DNA of 64,000 nt from Maledivibacter halophilus. GTDB taxonomy: Bacteria > Bacillota > Clostridia > Peptostreptococcales > Caminicellaceae. Both the position numbers and the translations under genes were made by a program. Under the pieces are notes generated by a model, which searched no databases, was not told where the DNA came from, and saw only the letters and a list, made by a program, of their open reading frames with translations. Of this stretch, positions 50,190 through 59,555 are shown one piece after another. Location of the stretch: positions 151,400 to 215,399 of the forward strand of contig NZ_FUZT01000003.1 in the NCBI RefSeq assembly GCF_900167445.1. The letters are read 5' to 3'. Position 1 is the first letter of the stretch, and each line of letters starts with the position of its first letter.

Positions 50190-51561
50190 TATCCTGCCCC
50201 CTGTCTTCTATATTTGCAATTGGTAATTTAACAATTACAGTGGTCCCAAATCCATATTGGCTTTCTATTGCTATTATTCCATTATTCTCCTCTATAATCT
50301 GCCTGGCAAATGGAAGTCCCAAACCGGAAGTGTTATTTGTTGAATGTCCGATTTTCCAAATATCATCCAGTTCATTTGGAGGAATGCCAATACCATTATC
50401 AATAATCTTTAAAACAATCTCATGCTCTTCCCTTTCTATCTTTAGCAGTATTCTCTTCTCCGGTTCTGTATTTTCTGCTATGATAGCATTTTGTATTAAA
50501 TTTATTATAGCCCTTGACACTCTAATTTTATTTACAATAATCGGCGGAAGATCCTTCTCATATTGAATCTCAAACTTAAGAGATTCATCTTCTATTGGTA
50601 TCTGGGATCGTATATAATTAATCAGTACAGAGATATCTATAACTTGTCTGGATTTTCCATAAAGAAAGCTGGAAATCATTTCACTCATCTTTTCTACAGC
50701 ACTTTCAATTCTTTTACTGTAGGTAGATAATTTATCCAAATCCTTGGATAACAGAAGCAAAGAATTAAGTCCTCTTATAGTTACAAGTGGTGTTTTAAGA
50801 TCATGGGCCAAAGCATTGATTTCATGATATATTTTGTTTTCCATCACCTTAGCCTGCATACTTTCCAATTCTCTAGCCTTTTGATAATTTTCCTCCACCA
50901 CAATAATATGCCTATGATGAAAACTATATAGAAGCGCCGTCATGATAGATGAAAACAATAGGGGAATTAAAAAAGCAATACCTACAGTATTAAGTATAGA
51001 TTCACTTTCTAAATAAAATCCAACAATCTTAATACTTACAGAAATATCACCGGCTCCAACTCCAAGACTCGATAAAGCTGGCATAATATTAATCCACTGC
51101 ACAGCAAAAAAAACTTGAATACTAACGATTATATTAGAAACTAAATTCATTTCTTCTTTAGAAATTATCATTAAAAATGTGATAAATATCAGGGATAAAA
51201 AATCCGTCAAAGGTTCCCAGGGTAAAATCAGCCATCGATGATATATTCCTTTAATCAATAGAAATACAAGAATAAATAAGAGTCGGTTCTTGCCATGACT
51301 AAAGGACTTTAATGGTTTTAGTTGTCCTATGATAAGTAATATACTTATATATAATAATATATTATGTACAGTGAAAAAAATATTTGCAGAAGCAGATGCC
51401 AACACTAAATTCCCACTGTCTCCTGAATTAATGGCTTCACGGATCCATACTATAATATTAAATAAATAGGATTTTGACATCAAGGTAATAACAGTTAATA
51501 TGACAAATAACATATACCCCATCATAATATTTAAATTGACATGATATTTTTTGTTTAACAT
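50182..51561 (-). CDS. Multi-TM sensor histidine kinase
   Basis: 459 residues. Six or so membrane segments within 1-215 (for example MMGYMLFVILTVITLM, IFFTVHNILLYISILLIIG, LIFITFLMIISK, AFLIPLLFSSIMTALLYSF) are not linked to any extracellular PAS or CACHE domain, so the ligand would be sensed in the membrane or through a partner. The H-box is NALAHDLKTPLVTIRGL (His about 253), followed by N-box NLIQNAIIAEN, G1 IIDNGIGIPPN and G2 GLGLPFARQIIEENNG. All kinase motifs are intact. It overlaps the response regulator by 8 bases and follows the small exported-type gene by 9 bases, making one operon. Confidence 0.9.
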   Translation of the reverse strand: MLNKKYHVNLNIMMGYMLFVILTVITLMSKSYLFNIIVWIREAINSGDSGNLVLASASANIFFTVHNILLYISILLIIGQLKPLKSFSHGKNRLLFILVFLLIKGIYHRWLILPWEPLTDFLSLIFITFLMIISKEEMNLVSNIIVSIQVFFAVQWINIMPALSSLGVGAGDISVSIKIVGFYLESESILNTVGIAFLIPLLFSSIMTALLYSFHHRHIIVVEENYQKARELESMQAKVMENKIYHEINALAHDLKTPLVTIRGLNSLLLLSKDLDKLSTYSKRIESAVEKMSEMISSFLYGKSRQVIDISVLINYIRSQIPIEDESLKFEIQYEKDLPPIIVNKIRVSRAIINLIQNAIIAENTEPEKRILLKIEREEHEIVLKIIDNGIGIPPNELDDIWKIGHSTNNTSGLGLPFARQIIEENNGIIAIESQYGFGTTVIVKLPIANIEDRGQDNG

Positions 51562-51570
51562 AAATTCACC

Positions 51571-52176
51571 TCAACGATACAAGGAAGCAAAGGGCGCTTT
51601 TATTTCTTGAATATCCTTAACCAGTGACAATGGTGTATTATTTTTTGAAGATATACTACTGATAAATTCATCATAATCACCATCATGGGTACTAATAATA
51701 AATGAAGATGCCTCACCTACTATTTCCAATAAATAATCTGTTTTTGAATTTCTTCTTGCTTTGCCTCCTATATATACCATAACTATTGGCATATCTAATT
51801 TTTCAACACTATCGATAAATCTTTCAATACGATGAATTTCATCCTTGTATGAGGTATCATTTATCACTTCTCCAATTCTACTATAACCTACAACTATAAC
51901 AACAGAACGTACAAGCTCTAAATCTACCCTTTCAGCCTTAGGCATGAAATAATTGTGCAGCATCAGTTCATTGGCTATATCTTTGATTATATAAGTATCT
52001 GTACTTTGACCTGCCGATGTGATTAAGATTTTTTCATCGGCAATAGGATTTGGAAGATAAATATTAGTTTTATGTTCTTTGTATGACGATGATTTAAACC
52101 AATTTAGAATTGTTAAAGTTATAATTGTCCCCAGAAAAATTAGTGCAATTCTTTTTATGATTATTTTTCTTTTCAT
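51571..52176 (-). CDS. Membrane-anchored small protein with a DUF6305-like look, in a sensory operon
   Basis: About 201 residues. From the ATG at 52176 (GGGGA precedes it) it begins MKRKIIIKRIALIFLGTIITLTILNW, a single N-terminal anchor. The remainder is a compact alpha/beta domain with NPIADEKILITSAGQSTDTYIIKDIANEL, VVIVVGYSRIGEV and MPIVMVYIGGKARR. The alternating hydrophobic strands followed by helices suggest a Rossmann-like fold. The phrase PIADEKILITSAGQS recalls a family of unknown function (DUF6305), but that is from memory. It lies between the binding protein and the kinase, so it may hold the two together or sense with them. It is presumably displayed on the outside. Confidence 0.65.
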   Translation of the reverse strand: MKRKIIIKRIALIFLGTIITLTILNWFKSSSYKEHKTNIYLPNPIADEKILITSAGQSTDTYIIKDIANELMLHNYFMPKAERVDLELVRSVVIVVGYSRIGEVINDTSYKDEIHRIERFIDSVEKLDMPIVMVYIGGKARRNSKTDYLLEIVGEASSFIISTHDGDYDEFISSISSKNNTPLSLVKDIQEIKAPFASLYR

Positions 52177-52177
52177 A

Positions 52178-53812
52178 TTATTCCCCATTCTCTATATAAA
52201 CCTTATTTAATACTTCCTGACCACTAATACTTGGTATATAGCCAATAACATTTTTTCTCACTCCTATAAATGTCATTGTATGTACCAATGGTATTGCTGG
52301 GGTATCTTCATGAATCAACTCCTGCAGAGTTCTATATAAATTGGCACGAAAATCCCGGTCGGTTGCTTGTCTAGCTTGATTCAGAAGAATATCCACCTGT
52401 GAATCCCTATAATAGGAATAATTCCTTGATACTCCCTGCTTTAAATTTTCCGAGGCAAAAATTGTATACAGAAAATTATCAGGATCAAATATATCTCCAT
52501 TCCATCCTGCCAGCACCATATCATAGTCTCCTTTATTTCTTCTTTTAATAACCTCTGCCCAAGGAACTATTGATAGCTTAACCTCTATATTAGCTTTAGA
52601 AAGACTGCTTTTAATGTATTCTGCTAATGCAATGGGTCTAGGAAAGTATTTTCTTGGTAAATCCATAACTAAAAGTTCCAACTCAAAACCATCAGATAAC
52701 CCTACCGATTGCAGCATTTTTTTTGCTTTATACACATCATAATCTAAGGCCTTTATAGTTTCATTATGTCCCCAAATTACTGGCGGTAAAAAAGAATTTG
52801 CGGATTTTGCCAGCTCATCAAAGGCCTCAGTCATCATTTTATCACGATCGAATAAATGTCCAACAGCCCTACGTACTTCCCTTAGCTTGAAATAGTCTTT
52901 ATTCATATTCATAGATAAGTATCCTATGTTAAAATAAGGGCGACTTATAAGTGATATATTTCTATCTTCTTCCAGTTTCTCAATCTCATTTTTAGTTAGC
53001 AAATCAACAACATGAATTTTTCCAGACTTAAGGGCTCTTAGCCTTTCCTCTTTATTAGCTATGGTCTTAAACATAACTTTATCTACCTTAGCTTTCTCTC
53101 CCCAATAATTATCATTTCTTTCTAATACTATAGTATCATCATCCCTCCATGATTGGAAAACAAAGGGACCGCTTCCTACTGGATGTTGCTTTAAATTTTC
53201 ATTAAAGGTCATGATAGCATCAGGGCTAGCAATTCCAAAGGCTGGCATTGTTAATATATTTAAAAAAGGAGAATAAGGCTCTTTTAGTCTTATTTCTAAA
53301 ACCTCATCGGATAATGCCGTCACTTGCTCCACAATTCCAGGAAAACCTCCAAAGCTCATATTCCAATAGGTAAAATAACCTGTATGATAAGGACTGCTTT
53401 CGTCCATCCATCGAGTAAAGTTAAAGGCTATAGCTTTTGCATTTAAAGGACTTCCATCATGGAAAAAAACATTTTTCCTTATTTTAAACTGCCAAATCAA
53501 TCCATTCTCACTGATATTCCAGCTTTCTGCCAGTGAAGGTACAATTTTACTACTATTATCATCATATCGAACTAAATTGTCATAGATATTTACAGTCACC
53601 TTAAAGGAATCATGATCTGTCAAAACCGCTGGATCTAGCCCAAGGGAAGAATTAGCCCTTCCCATGACAAGAATTTTTTCTTCTTTATCATCACTAAGTA
53701 ATTCCTTTCCCTTATCTATTAAACCATCTATTTGAAAGTGGAAGGCTGTAAGTAAAATCCACAAAACAATTGCTATTCCACTACCTATTAAAATCCATTT
53801 AAGCTCTCTCAT
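52178..53812 (-). CDS. Membrane-anchored oligopeptide-type solute-binding protein (SBP_bac_5 family)
   Basis: 544 residues. MRELKWILIGSGIAIVLWILLTAFHF is an uncleaved-looking anchor: it lacks the lipobox cysteine that Gram-positive binding proteins normally use. The rest is a class C periplasmic-type binding fold with SLGLDPAVLTDHDSFKVTVNIYDNLVRYD, FKIRKNVFFHDGSPLNAKAIAFNFTRWMD, HPVGSGPFVFQSW and EDTPAIPLVHTMTF. These are the consecutive signatures of DppA/OppA/NikA proteins. No permease or ATPase genes follow. Instead it starts an operon of a small anchored protein, kinase and response regulator, so it may work as a ligand-binding co-sensor rather than a transporter part. Confidence 0.88.
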   Translation of the reverse strand: MRELKWILIGSGIAIVLWILLTAFHFQIDGLIDKGKELLSDDKEEKILVMGRANSSLGLDPAVLTDHDSFKVTVNIYDNLVRYDDNSSKIVPSLAESWNISENGLIWQFKIRKNVFFHDGSPLNAKAIAFNFTRWMDESSPYHTGYFTYWNMSFGGFPGIVEQVTALSDEVLEIRLKEPYSPFLNILTMPAFGIASPDAIMTFNENLKQHPVGSGPFVFQSWRDDDTIVLERNDNYWGEKAKVDKVMFKTIANKEERLRALKSGKIHVVDLLTKNEIEKLEEDRNISLISRPYFNIGYLSMNMNKDYFKLREVRRAVGHLFDRDKMMTEAFDELAKSANSFLPPVIWGHNETIKALDYDVYKAKKMLQSVGLSDGFELELLVMDLPRKYFPRPIALAEYIKSSLSKANIEVKLSIVPWAEVIKRRNKGDYDMVLAGWNGDIFDPDNFLYTIFASENLKQGVSRNYSYYRDSQVDILLNQARQATDRDFRANLYRTLQELIHEDTPAIPLVHTMTFIGVRKNVIGYIPSISGQEVLNKVYIENGE

Positions 53813-53875
53813 ATTTCCACACTCCTCGTACTTATTTTATCAGAAAAATAGTAATTTTGTATTTTTTTCAGAGAA

Positions 53876-53915
53876 ATAAGTGATAAAAAAACAATTTATT
53901 CTATGTTTCACTTAT
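53876..53915. promoter_or_regulatory. Inverted repeat in the divergent promoter region, possible operator
   Basis: ATAAGTGA (53876-53883) and TCACTTAT (53908-53915) are exact complements 24 bases apart, centred in the 163-base gap between the binding-protein operon and the AbgT gene. This is a possible binding site of the response regulator; the sequence alone does not show it. Confidence 0.45.
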
Positions 53916-53975
53916 ACTTATATATGTAATATTTCAAAATTTAATAATTTTAATTTAAAAGGAGGATGCTAACAC

Positions 53976-55508
53976 ATGGAAACAAATTCAAAGCAACGCT
54001 CAGGAAAAGGTTTTTTCAACTTCTTTCTTGATGGAATTGAAAAAATAGGTAATAAACTACCTCATCCTGTAACATTATTTGCATTATTCGCCCTTGCAGT
54101 TATTATTATTTCAGAAATTTCTTCCCGTGCAGGATTAACAGTTGATTTTTACGATGCAAAGTCTAAGGCTCAAAAAACAGTAGAGGCTGTATCTCTGTTA
54201 AATGCTGAAGGTTTAAGGTACATGATCAACTCTGCAACACAAAACTTCACAAGTTTCCATCCATTGGGAACTGTATTGGTTGCAATGCTTGGAGTAGGTG
54301 TTGCTGAAGGAACAGGACTTATTAATGCTTCATTAAAAAAACTAGTACTTAGTACTCCAAAAAAGCTTATAACTGCCGTAGTTGTATTTGCTGGTGTAAT
54401 GTCAAATATAGCTTCAGATGCAGGATATGTTGTATTAGTTCCCCTTGGAGCCATAGTATTCTTAAGCTTTAAACGTCATCCACTGGCAGGTTTAGCAGCT
54501 GCCTTTGCAGGGGTGTCCGGCGGTTTTTCTGCCAATTTACTATTGGGTACATTAGATCCTTTGCTAGCGGGTATTACAAATGAAGCCCTTTCTGCCGGTG
54601 GTATAGACGCATCAATATTACCAACTTCCAATTACTATTTTATGGTTGCATCTACAGTATTAATAACTTTCCTTGGAACCATAGTAACAGAAAAGATAGT
54701 AGAGCCACGACTGGGAGAGTACAAAGGTCAAAACGCTGATGAAACAATGGAAGTTACCAAAGAGGAGAAAAAGGGTTTAGTTGCAGCTGGTTTATCTATA
54801 CTGGTATTTATTGGGGTATTTTTACTGTTAATGCTTCCTGAAAATGCAATATTAAAGGTAGATGGAAGCTTAAAGACATTTACTTCTAATGGACTGGTTC
54901 CAGTAATAATGCTATTCTTCTTAATTCCAGGCTTAGTATATGGTATAACTTCGGGAACAATTAAAAGTGATAAAGACGTAGTTAAGTTCATGGGAAAATC
55001 CATGTCCAACATGGGAGGTTATTTAGTTCTAGTATTCTTTGCTGCTCAATTCATTAAATATTTCTCCTATACAAATTTAGGTATTATATTGGCAGTAAGT
55101 GGAGCAAATTTCTTAGAATCCGTTGGTTTTGTAGGTCTACCTTTAATTATATCCTTTATAGTAGTTGCTGGATTTATCAACTTATTCATCGGTTCAGCAT
55201 CGGCAAAATGGGGAATCATGGCACCGGTATTTGTTCCAATGATGTATAAATTAGGATTTACACCTGAATTCACTCAATTAGCTTATCGTATTGGGGATTC
55301 CTGTACAAATATAATTACTCCTCTTATGTCATATTTTGCAGTCATCGTTATATTTGCTAAAAAATATGATGAGGACACTGGAATTGGTACCTTGATATCT
55401 ACAATGCTTCCTTATTCACTTATTTTCTTAGTGGGATGGACATTATTATTAACTGTATGGTATTTCCTTGGATTACCAATAGGACCAGAAGCATTTATAA
55501 ATCTATAA
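53976..55508 (+). CDS. AbgT-family transporter
   Basis: 510 residues with about eleven hydrophobic segments. The N-terminal FLDGIEKIGNKLPHPVTLFALFALAVIII (17-45), the segment FHPLGTVLVAMLGVGVAEGTGLI (about 91-113) and LFIGSASAKWGIMAPVFVPMMYKLGFTPE (about 405-433) match AbgT/YdaH. This family of antiporter-like transporters was first described for p-aminobenzoyl-glutamate uptake and later for export of sulfonamides. The substrate in this organism is uncertain. AGGAGGATGCTAACAC places the ATG. It is divergent from the sensory operon and shares a 163-base region with it. This pattern suggests that the two-component system regulates this transporter. Confidence 0.9.
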   Translation: METNSKQRSGKGFFNFFLDGIEKIGNKLPHPVTLFALFALAVIIISEISSRAGLTVDFYDAKSKAQKTVEAVSLLNAEGLRYMINSATQNFTSFHPLGTVLVAMLGVGVAEGTGLINASLKKLVLSTPKKLITAVVVFAGVMSNIASDAGYVVLVPLGAIVFLSFKRHPLAGLAAAFAGVSGGFSANLLLGTLDPLLAGITNEALSAGGIDASILPTSNYYFMVASTVLITFLGTIVTEKIVEPRLGEYKGQNADETMEVTKEEKKGLVAAGLSILVFIGVFLLLMLPENAILKVDGSLKTFTSNGLVPVIMLFFLIPGLVYGITSGTIKSDKDVVKFMGKSMSNMGGYLVLVFFAAQFIKYFSYTNLGIILAVSGANFLESVGFVGLPLIISFIVVAGFINLFIGSASAKWGIMAPVFVPMMYKLGFTPEFTQLAYRIGDSCTNIITPLMSYFAVIVIFAKKYDEDTGIGTLISTMLPYSLIFLVGWTLLLTVWYFLGLPIGPEAFINL

Positions 55509-55520
55509 AGAAACTAATAA

Positions 55521-55545
55521 AGCAGGGCTTTAGCCCTGCTCTTAT
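55521..55545. terminator. Terminator between the AbgT gene and spoIIID
   Basis: AGCAGGGC, loop TTTA, GCCCTGCT, then CTTATCTTGT on the plus strand; on the minus strand the tail is TTATTAGTTTCTTT. It lies between two convergent genes, so it may serve both. Confidence 0.85.
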
Positions 55546-55562
55546 CTTGTAGTTGATTTATG

Positions 55563-55817
55563 CTATTTTGCTAAGCCACTATATTTTATCTTTGTTGCTT
55601 TCCCACCTCTAATATGTCTTTCAGCTTTATTTTTATCAAGTATTCTTTTTACTTTGATAGCTAAAAGAGGGTTTATCTTGGGGAGTCGTTCGGTGACATC
55701 CTTGTGTACTGTACTTTTGCTTACTCCAAAGACTTTAGCTGTCTGTCTAACTGTAGATTGTTTGCTGATTATGTGTTCAGCGATTTCAACAGCCCTTTCC
55801 TCTATATAGTCCTTCAC
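55563..55817 (-). CDS. spoIIID: Sporulation transcriptional regulator SpoIIID
   Basis: 84 residues. The HTH is QTAKVFGVSKSTVHKDVTERLPKINPLLA (about 25-53) and the basic tail AERHIRGGKATKIKY is the DNA-contacting C-terminus. The length and the motif VSKSTVHKDV are exact for SpoIIID. This small DNA-binding protein acts in the mother cell, turning sigma-E genes on or off and helping sigK transcription. GGGGGTACATCA precedes a GTG start. It follows the M23 gene on the same strand by 111 bases. Directly downstream there should be mbl, but the sensory-transport island intervenes. Confidence 0.97.
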   Translation of the reverse strand: MKDYIEERAVEIAEHIISKQSTVRQTAKVFGVSKSTVHKDVTERLPKINPLLAIKVKRILDKNKAERHIRGGKATKIKYSGLAK

Positions 55818-55928
55818 TGATGTACCCCCTTTAAAAAAATGGTTTGTTACATAATATGCAGTGAAATTACTATATAGAACATTAAACTTATAAGTTAAGG
55901 ATTTTTAGCTTATTAGTTATTCTCTTCT

Positions 55929-56831
55929 TTATTCCTGGGCCAAATATTTCATTGGATCAACATTTTCACCATTAAGTAATACTTCAAAATGAAGGTGTGG
56001 AGCATCTGCTGACTCAAATATCGATGAAGTTCCAACTCCACTTATAGTCTGTCCTTTAGTTATTTTATCCCCTATATTAATCATTGCATCAGTACATAAA
56101 TTACTATATCTTGTCATTAATCCATTTTCATGACTAATTGATACAGTTATTCCAAGCCTTGAATCCGTTAATATCTCCACTATTTCCCCTGCCAAAGCTG
56201 CTTTTACCGGGGTATTTTCTTCTGAAATTATATCTATACCATGATGAGTCGTATAATGCTCTAGGGTATTTGAATATGTCAAGGTTTCAACAGCATATTC
56301 CATACCTATCTCTCCCTTTACAGGCCACATCATTACCAGATTTTCATCATTTGAAGCTTCTATAGCTTCATCATTGGTATCCTCATTTTCAGCTATATTT
56401 AACACCGGTTCATACACTAGTTCCTCAACTAAAATTTTCCCTTTATTCTCTTCAGGATTTTTAGTTGAATCAGAATCTTCCTCAATTATGTCTAAACTAT
56501 CTTGTTCTGTTATGGCTAACTCATCAAACTCATCTAATTCATCAAATTCGTTTTCATCTCCTATAATAATAATATCATCAGTTTGTTTTTCCATTTCTCT
56601 TTCTGTCATGTCTATAATTTCAGATTCGGCTATATTTATTTCATCATTTTGAGGGATTTTATCCTCTGCTATTCTATCAACATTTGATTTAGCCACCCAA
56701 ACAGCCACTACTCCAACTATACAAACACATAAGAACATAATAATATAAAAACCCTCTTTTTCCAGCAATCTAAGACTCTTTTTTTCTTTATCAGTATTAT
56801 TATTCCTTTTGAACTTTTTTCTAAAATTCAT
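55929..56831 (-). CDS. spoIIQ: M23 peptidase-domain protein, SpoIIQ-type
   Basis: About 300 residues. A membrane anchor (FYIIMFLCVCIVGVVAVWVAKS, about 25-46) precedes a long acidic linker (DENEFDELDEFDELAITEQDS..., about 85-150), and then a LytM/M23 domain. The domain has HHGIDI (H and D ligands) and PHLHFEVLLNGENVDP near the C-terminus. All zinc ligands (HxxxD and HxH) are present. B. subtilis SpoIIQ has lost some ligands, while clostridial SpoIIQ has kept them. SpoIIQ pairs with SpoIIIAH across the engulfment membranes. Start at 56831 follows GGAGGTGGACGAT. The next upstream gene is spoIID, as in Bacillus. Confidence 0.88.
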   Translation of the reverse strand: MNFRKKFKRNNNTDKEKKSLRLLEKEGFYIIMFLCVCIVGVVAVWVAKSNVDRIAEDKIPQNDEINIAESEIIDMTEREMEKQTDDIIIIGDENEFDELDEFDELAITEQDSLDIIEEDSDSTKNPEENKGKILVEELVYEPVLNIAENEDTNDEAIEASNDENLVMMWPVKGEIGMEYAVETLTYSNTLEHYTTHHGIDIISEENTPVKAALAGEIVEILTDSRLGITVSISHENGLMTRYSNLCTDAMINIGDKITKGQTISGVGTSSIFESADAPHLHFEVLLNGENVDPMKYLAQE

Positions 56832-56889
56832 ATCGTCCACCTCCATTTTTTATTATTACCAAAATATCAGTGGACGATACATAAAATTG

Positions 56890-57870
56890 TTATTTATATT
56901 CTTCTATTTCCACTCCCTGATAATAGTGCTTTAATATATCTATAAAATCATATCCTTCTTTAGCCATTCCATTGGCTCCGTATTGACTCATGCCTACTCC
57001 GTGACCATATCCCTTTGTTGTAAATGTCATTTTTTCTCCAGATATTTTTATCTTAAAATTAGCTGATTTTAAACCAAATAATTCCCTAATATTTCTACCT
57101 GATAATATTGCATTGCCTATCTTCATCTTAGTTATTCTTCCACCTTCGCTTCTTTCTAATACTTTTAGAGAATCTACAATATTATTTTCATTTAAACCAC
57201 AATCCTTATATCTATTATTTACCTTAGTAATAAATTCATTTGTAGATATCACTGTTTCATCCTCCAGATGTCTGGAGTCTTTTTCATAGGGGCTATCTAC
57301 ACTTCTTAAATAGGGGGCCATAGATGTAAAGACATCCTCAGAGTTTTCTGTTTTTCCACCGCTTGTTGAATGATATAAAGGATCTATTAGTTTTGAATCA
57401 TATGTTATTATTAAGCCCTTTGTTTCCTCTACAGCTTTTTCAATCTTACTCCAATAATTATTCATCCAATCCTGAGGCTTTGATTTTTCAAGTTCTGCTT
57501 TACTTTTATATACCTGACAATGTACTTGATTGCAAACCTCAGCCCCTGGATGAGCTGGATTTCCTTCATCTCCATATTTTATTTTTTGATGAATAACCTT
57601 AGTTCTTGCAGCCACTGCCTGAGCCTTAAGGGCATCTATTTCAAATTCAGCTGGCATCTCGCTGGCAACAACACCCTTCACATACTCTTCCAGTTCTATT
57701 TCTTCAATCCTTTGAGTTTCCTTTATATAAACCCTTATAATTGTTTCCTTTGAAATTTGTTCTTTATTTTCAGTATAGAGTGGATCTATATCACAGCTAT
57801 ATATTAGAACCATTGGCAATATTATTATTACTAATATTATTCCAATTACTATATAAAAAATCCCCTTCAT
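56890..57870 (-). CDS. spoIID: Stage II sporulation protein D (lytic transglycosylase for engulfment)
   Basis: 326 residues. One N-terminal anchor (YIVIGIILVIIILPMVLIY, about 6-24). The SpoIID domain comprises EYVKGVVASEMPAEFEIDALKAQAVAARTKV, with the catalytic Glu in the SEMPAEF motif, YHSTSGGKTENSEDVF, and the C-terminal GYGHGVGMSQYGANGMAKEG. It cleaves peptidoglycan together with SpoIIP and SpoIIM. GGGGGAGAAAAT precedes the ATG. Upstream is murA with a terminator between. Confidence 0.97.
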   Translation of the reverse strand: MKGIFYIVIGIILVIIILPMVLIYSCDIDPLYTENKEQISKETIIRVYIKETQRIEEIELEEYVKGVVASEMPAEFEIDALKAQAVAARTKVIHQKIKYGDEGNPAHPGAEVCNQVHCQVYKSKAELEKSKPQDWMNNYWSKIEKAVEETKGLIITYDSKLIDPLYHSTSGGKTENSEDVFTSMAPYLRSVDSPYEKDSRHLEDETVISTNEFITKVNNRYKDCGLNENNIVDSLKVLERSEGGRITKMKIGNAILSGRNIRELFGLKSANFKIKISGEKMTFTTKGYGHGVGMSQYGANGMAKEGYDFIDILKHYYQGVEIEEYK

Positions 57871-57960
57871 ATTTTCTCCCCCTTGTCCATATAAAGCTCT
57901 TTACATTTTATGTTATCAAAGGGTAAAATATGATAGATGAATTGTTTTTTATCCTCAAAT

Positions 57961-57988
57961 GCAAAAAGAAACGACTAAAAGTCGTTTC
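57961..57988 (-). terminator. Rho-independent terminator of murA
   Basis: Minus-strand GAAACGACT, loop TTT, AGTCGTTTC, followed by TTTTTGC. A 9-bp stem about 90 bases past the murA stop; TATGCAATTTGCTTAATT of a dispersed repeat lies between (58053-58070). Confidence 0.88.
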
Positions 57989-58079
57989 CGTAAACATATC
58001 ACATTTATCTGTAGTTAAACAATCTTAAAATTTACTTTTCAATTTGTTTCACTATGCAATTTGCTTAATTAGCTATATA

Positions 58080-59333
58080 TTATTCCACTCTTTCAATGTC
58101 TGCACCTAAATTTCTTAATTTGTTTTCTATTGATACATAGCCTCTTTCAATATGATATATGTCATTTATTTCTGTTGTACCCTCAGCAACTAGTCCTGCT
58201 AGTATAAGCGCCGCTCCAGCTCTAAGATCAGTAGCTCTAACCTGGGCCCCTTGAAGTCCTTTTACACCTTGAACCACTGCACTATGTCCTTCTATTTTAA
58301 TATTTGCACCCATCCTGTTTAATTCACTAACATGCATAAATCTATTTTCAAATACTGTTTCAATAATAACACTGGTTCCCTTTGCAATACTTAAAAGGGA
58401 CATAAATTGAGACTGCATGTCAGTTGGAAAGCCTGGATATGGTAGAGTCTTTATATCTATAGCATTGATTCCATTTGAAGCATTAACCCTTATTTCATCT
58501 CCATTTTCATAAATTTCTACGCCACATTCCTTAAGTTTTGCTATCATTGGCTTTAAATGATCTGTAAGTGCATTTTTTATTGTAACATCTCCACCTGTTA
58601 TTGCTGCTGCAACCATATATGTACCTGTTTCAATTCTATCTGGTATTACAGTATGCCTTACTCCACCTAGCTTTTTAACTCCCTGTATTTTTATAGTATC
58701 GGTTCCTGCACCTTTTATATTGGCACCTAAACCATTTAAAAAATTTGCTAGATCAACTATTTCAGGTTCCTCTGCCGAGTTCTGTATTATAGTCTGTCCC
58801 TCAGCCATGGTGGCAGCCATCATTATATTTTCAGTGGCACCTACGCTGGGAAAATCCAAGTATATTTTATCTCCTATCAATCGATCAGCTTTTGCCTCAA
58901 CATAACCATGACCTAATTCTATTTTAGCACCTAATGCACTTAATCCCTTTAAATGCAAGTCAATGGGTCTAGCTCCTATAGCACAGCCCCCAGGCAAGGA
59001 TACCCTAGCCCTTCCCATTCTAGCTAAAAGAGGCCCTATCACTAAAAATGATGCCCTCATCTTTTTTATTAAATCATAAGGAGCTTCTGAGTGATCTATC
59101 TTACTAGAATTTATCTCAATAATTCCATCGGAATGTTTCCTGACATTAGCCCCAAGAGAAGTTAAAACTTCACTTATTACTTCAACATCCCTAAGGGGGG
59201 GAATATCTTCTAAAATAACTTTATCCTGGGCTAGTAAAGATGCTGCCATTATTGGTAACACAGAGTTTTTTGCACCACTTATCTTTACTTCTCCCTTTAA
59301 AGGTCTGCTTTTTCTTACAATTATCTTTGGCAA
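58080..59333 (-). CDS. murA: UDP-N-acetylglucosamine 1-carboxyvinyltransferase (MurA)
   Basis: 417 residues. This enzyme joins phosphoenolpyruvate to UDP-GlcNAc, the first step of peptidoglycan synthesis. GAKNSVLP (20-27, with K22 and N23) and the reactive-cysteine loop [15 protein letters not shown] (Cys117) are intact, so it should be fosfomycin-sensitive. The final segment [19 protein letters not shown] is also conserved. The TTG start follows AAAGGAGGACCACAA. It is the murAA-type copy of Bacillota by its place between ywmB and spoIID. A second murA copy is not in the window. Confidence 0.97.
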   Translation of the reverse strand: MPKIIVRKSRPLKGEVKISGAKNSVLPIMAASLLAQDKVILEDIPPLRDVEVISEVLTSLGANVRKHSDGIIEINSSKIDHSEAPYDLIKKMRASFLVIGPLLARMGRARVSLPGGCAIGARPIDLHLKGLSALGAKIELGHGYVEAKADRLIGDKIYLDFPSVGATENIMMAATMAEGQTIIQNSAEEPEIVDLANFLNGLGANIKGAGTDTIKIQGVKKLGGVRHTVIPDRIETGTYMVAAAITGGDVTIKNALTDHLKPMIAKLKECGVEIYENGDEIRVNASNGINAIDIKTLPYPGFPTDMQSQFMSLLSIAKGTSVIIETVFENRFMHVSELNRMGANIKIEGHSAVVQGVKGLQGAQVRATDLRAGAALILAGLVAEGTTEINDIYHIERGYVSIENKLRNLGADIERVE

Positions 59334-59555
59334 TTGTGGTCCTCCTTTTATTAAATTGTTGGTTAAATTAAGGACTTTCCAAAACTGAAATATTTTTAAA
59401 GTATATTTTTCATTTTATTGTATTAATATGGTAAAACGATCTGATAATAAACGCAAAATACTCCACCTTAATATTTCTACATGAATTAAATTTTTCCTTC
59501 TTGAATTTTAAAATAAATGTCATTTCCTAAAATTAACATAAATATACTTTTGAAT

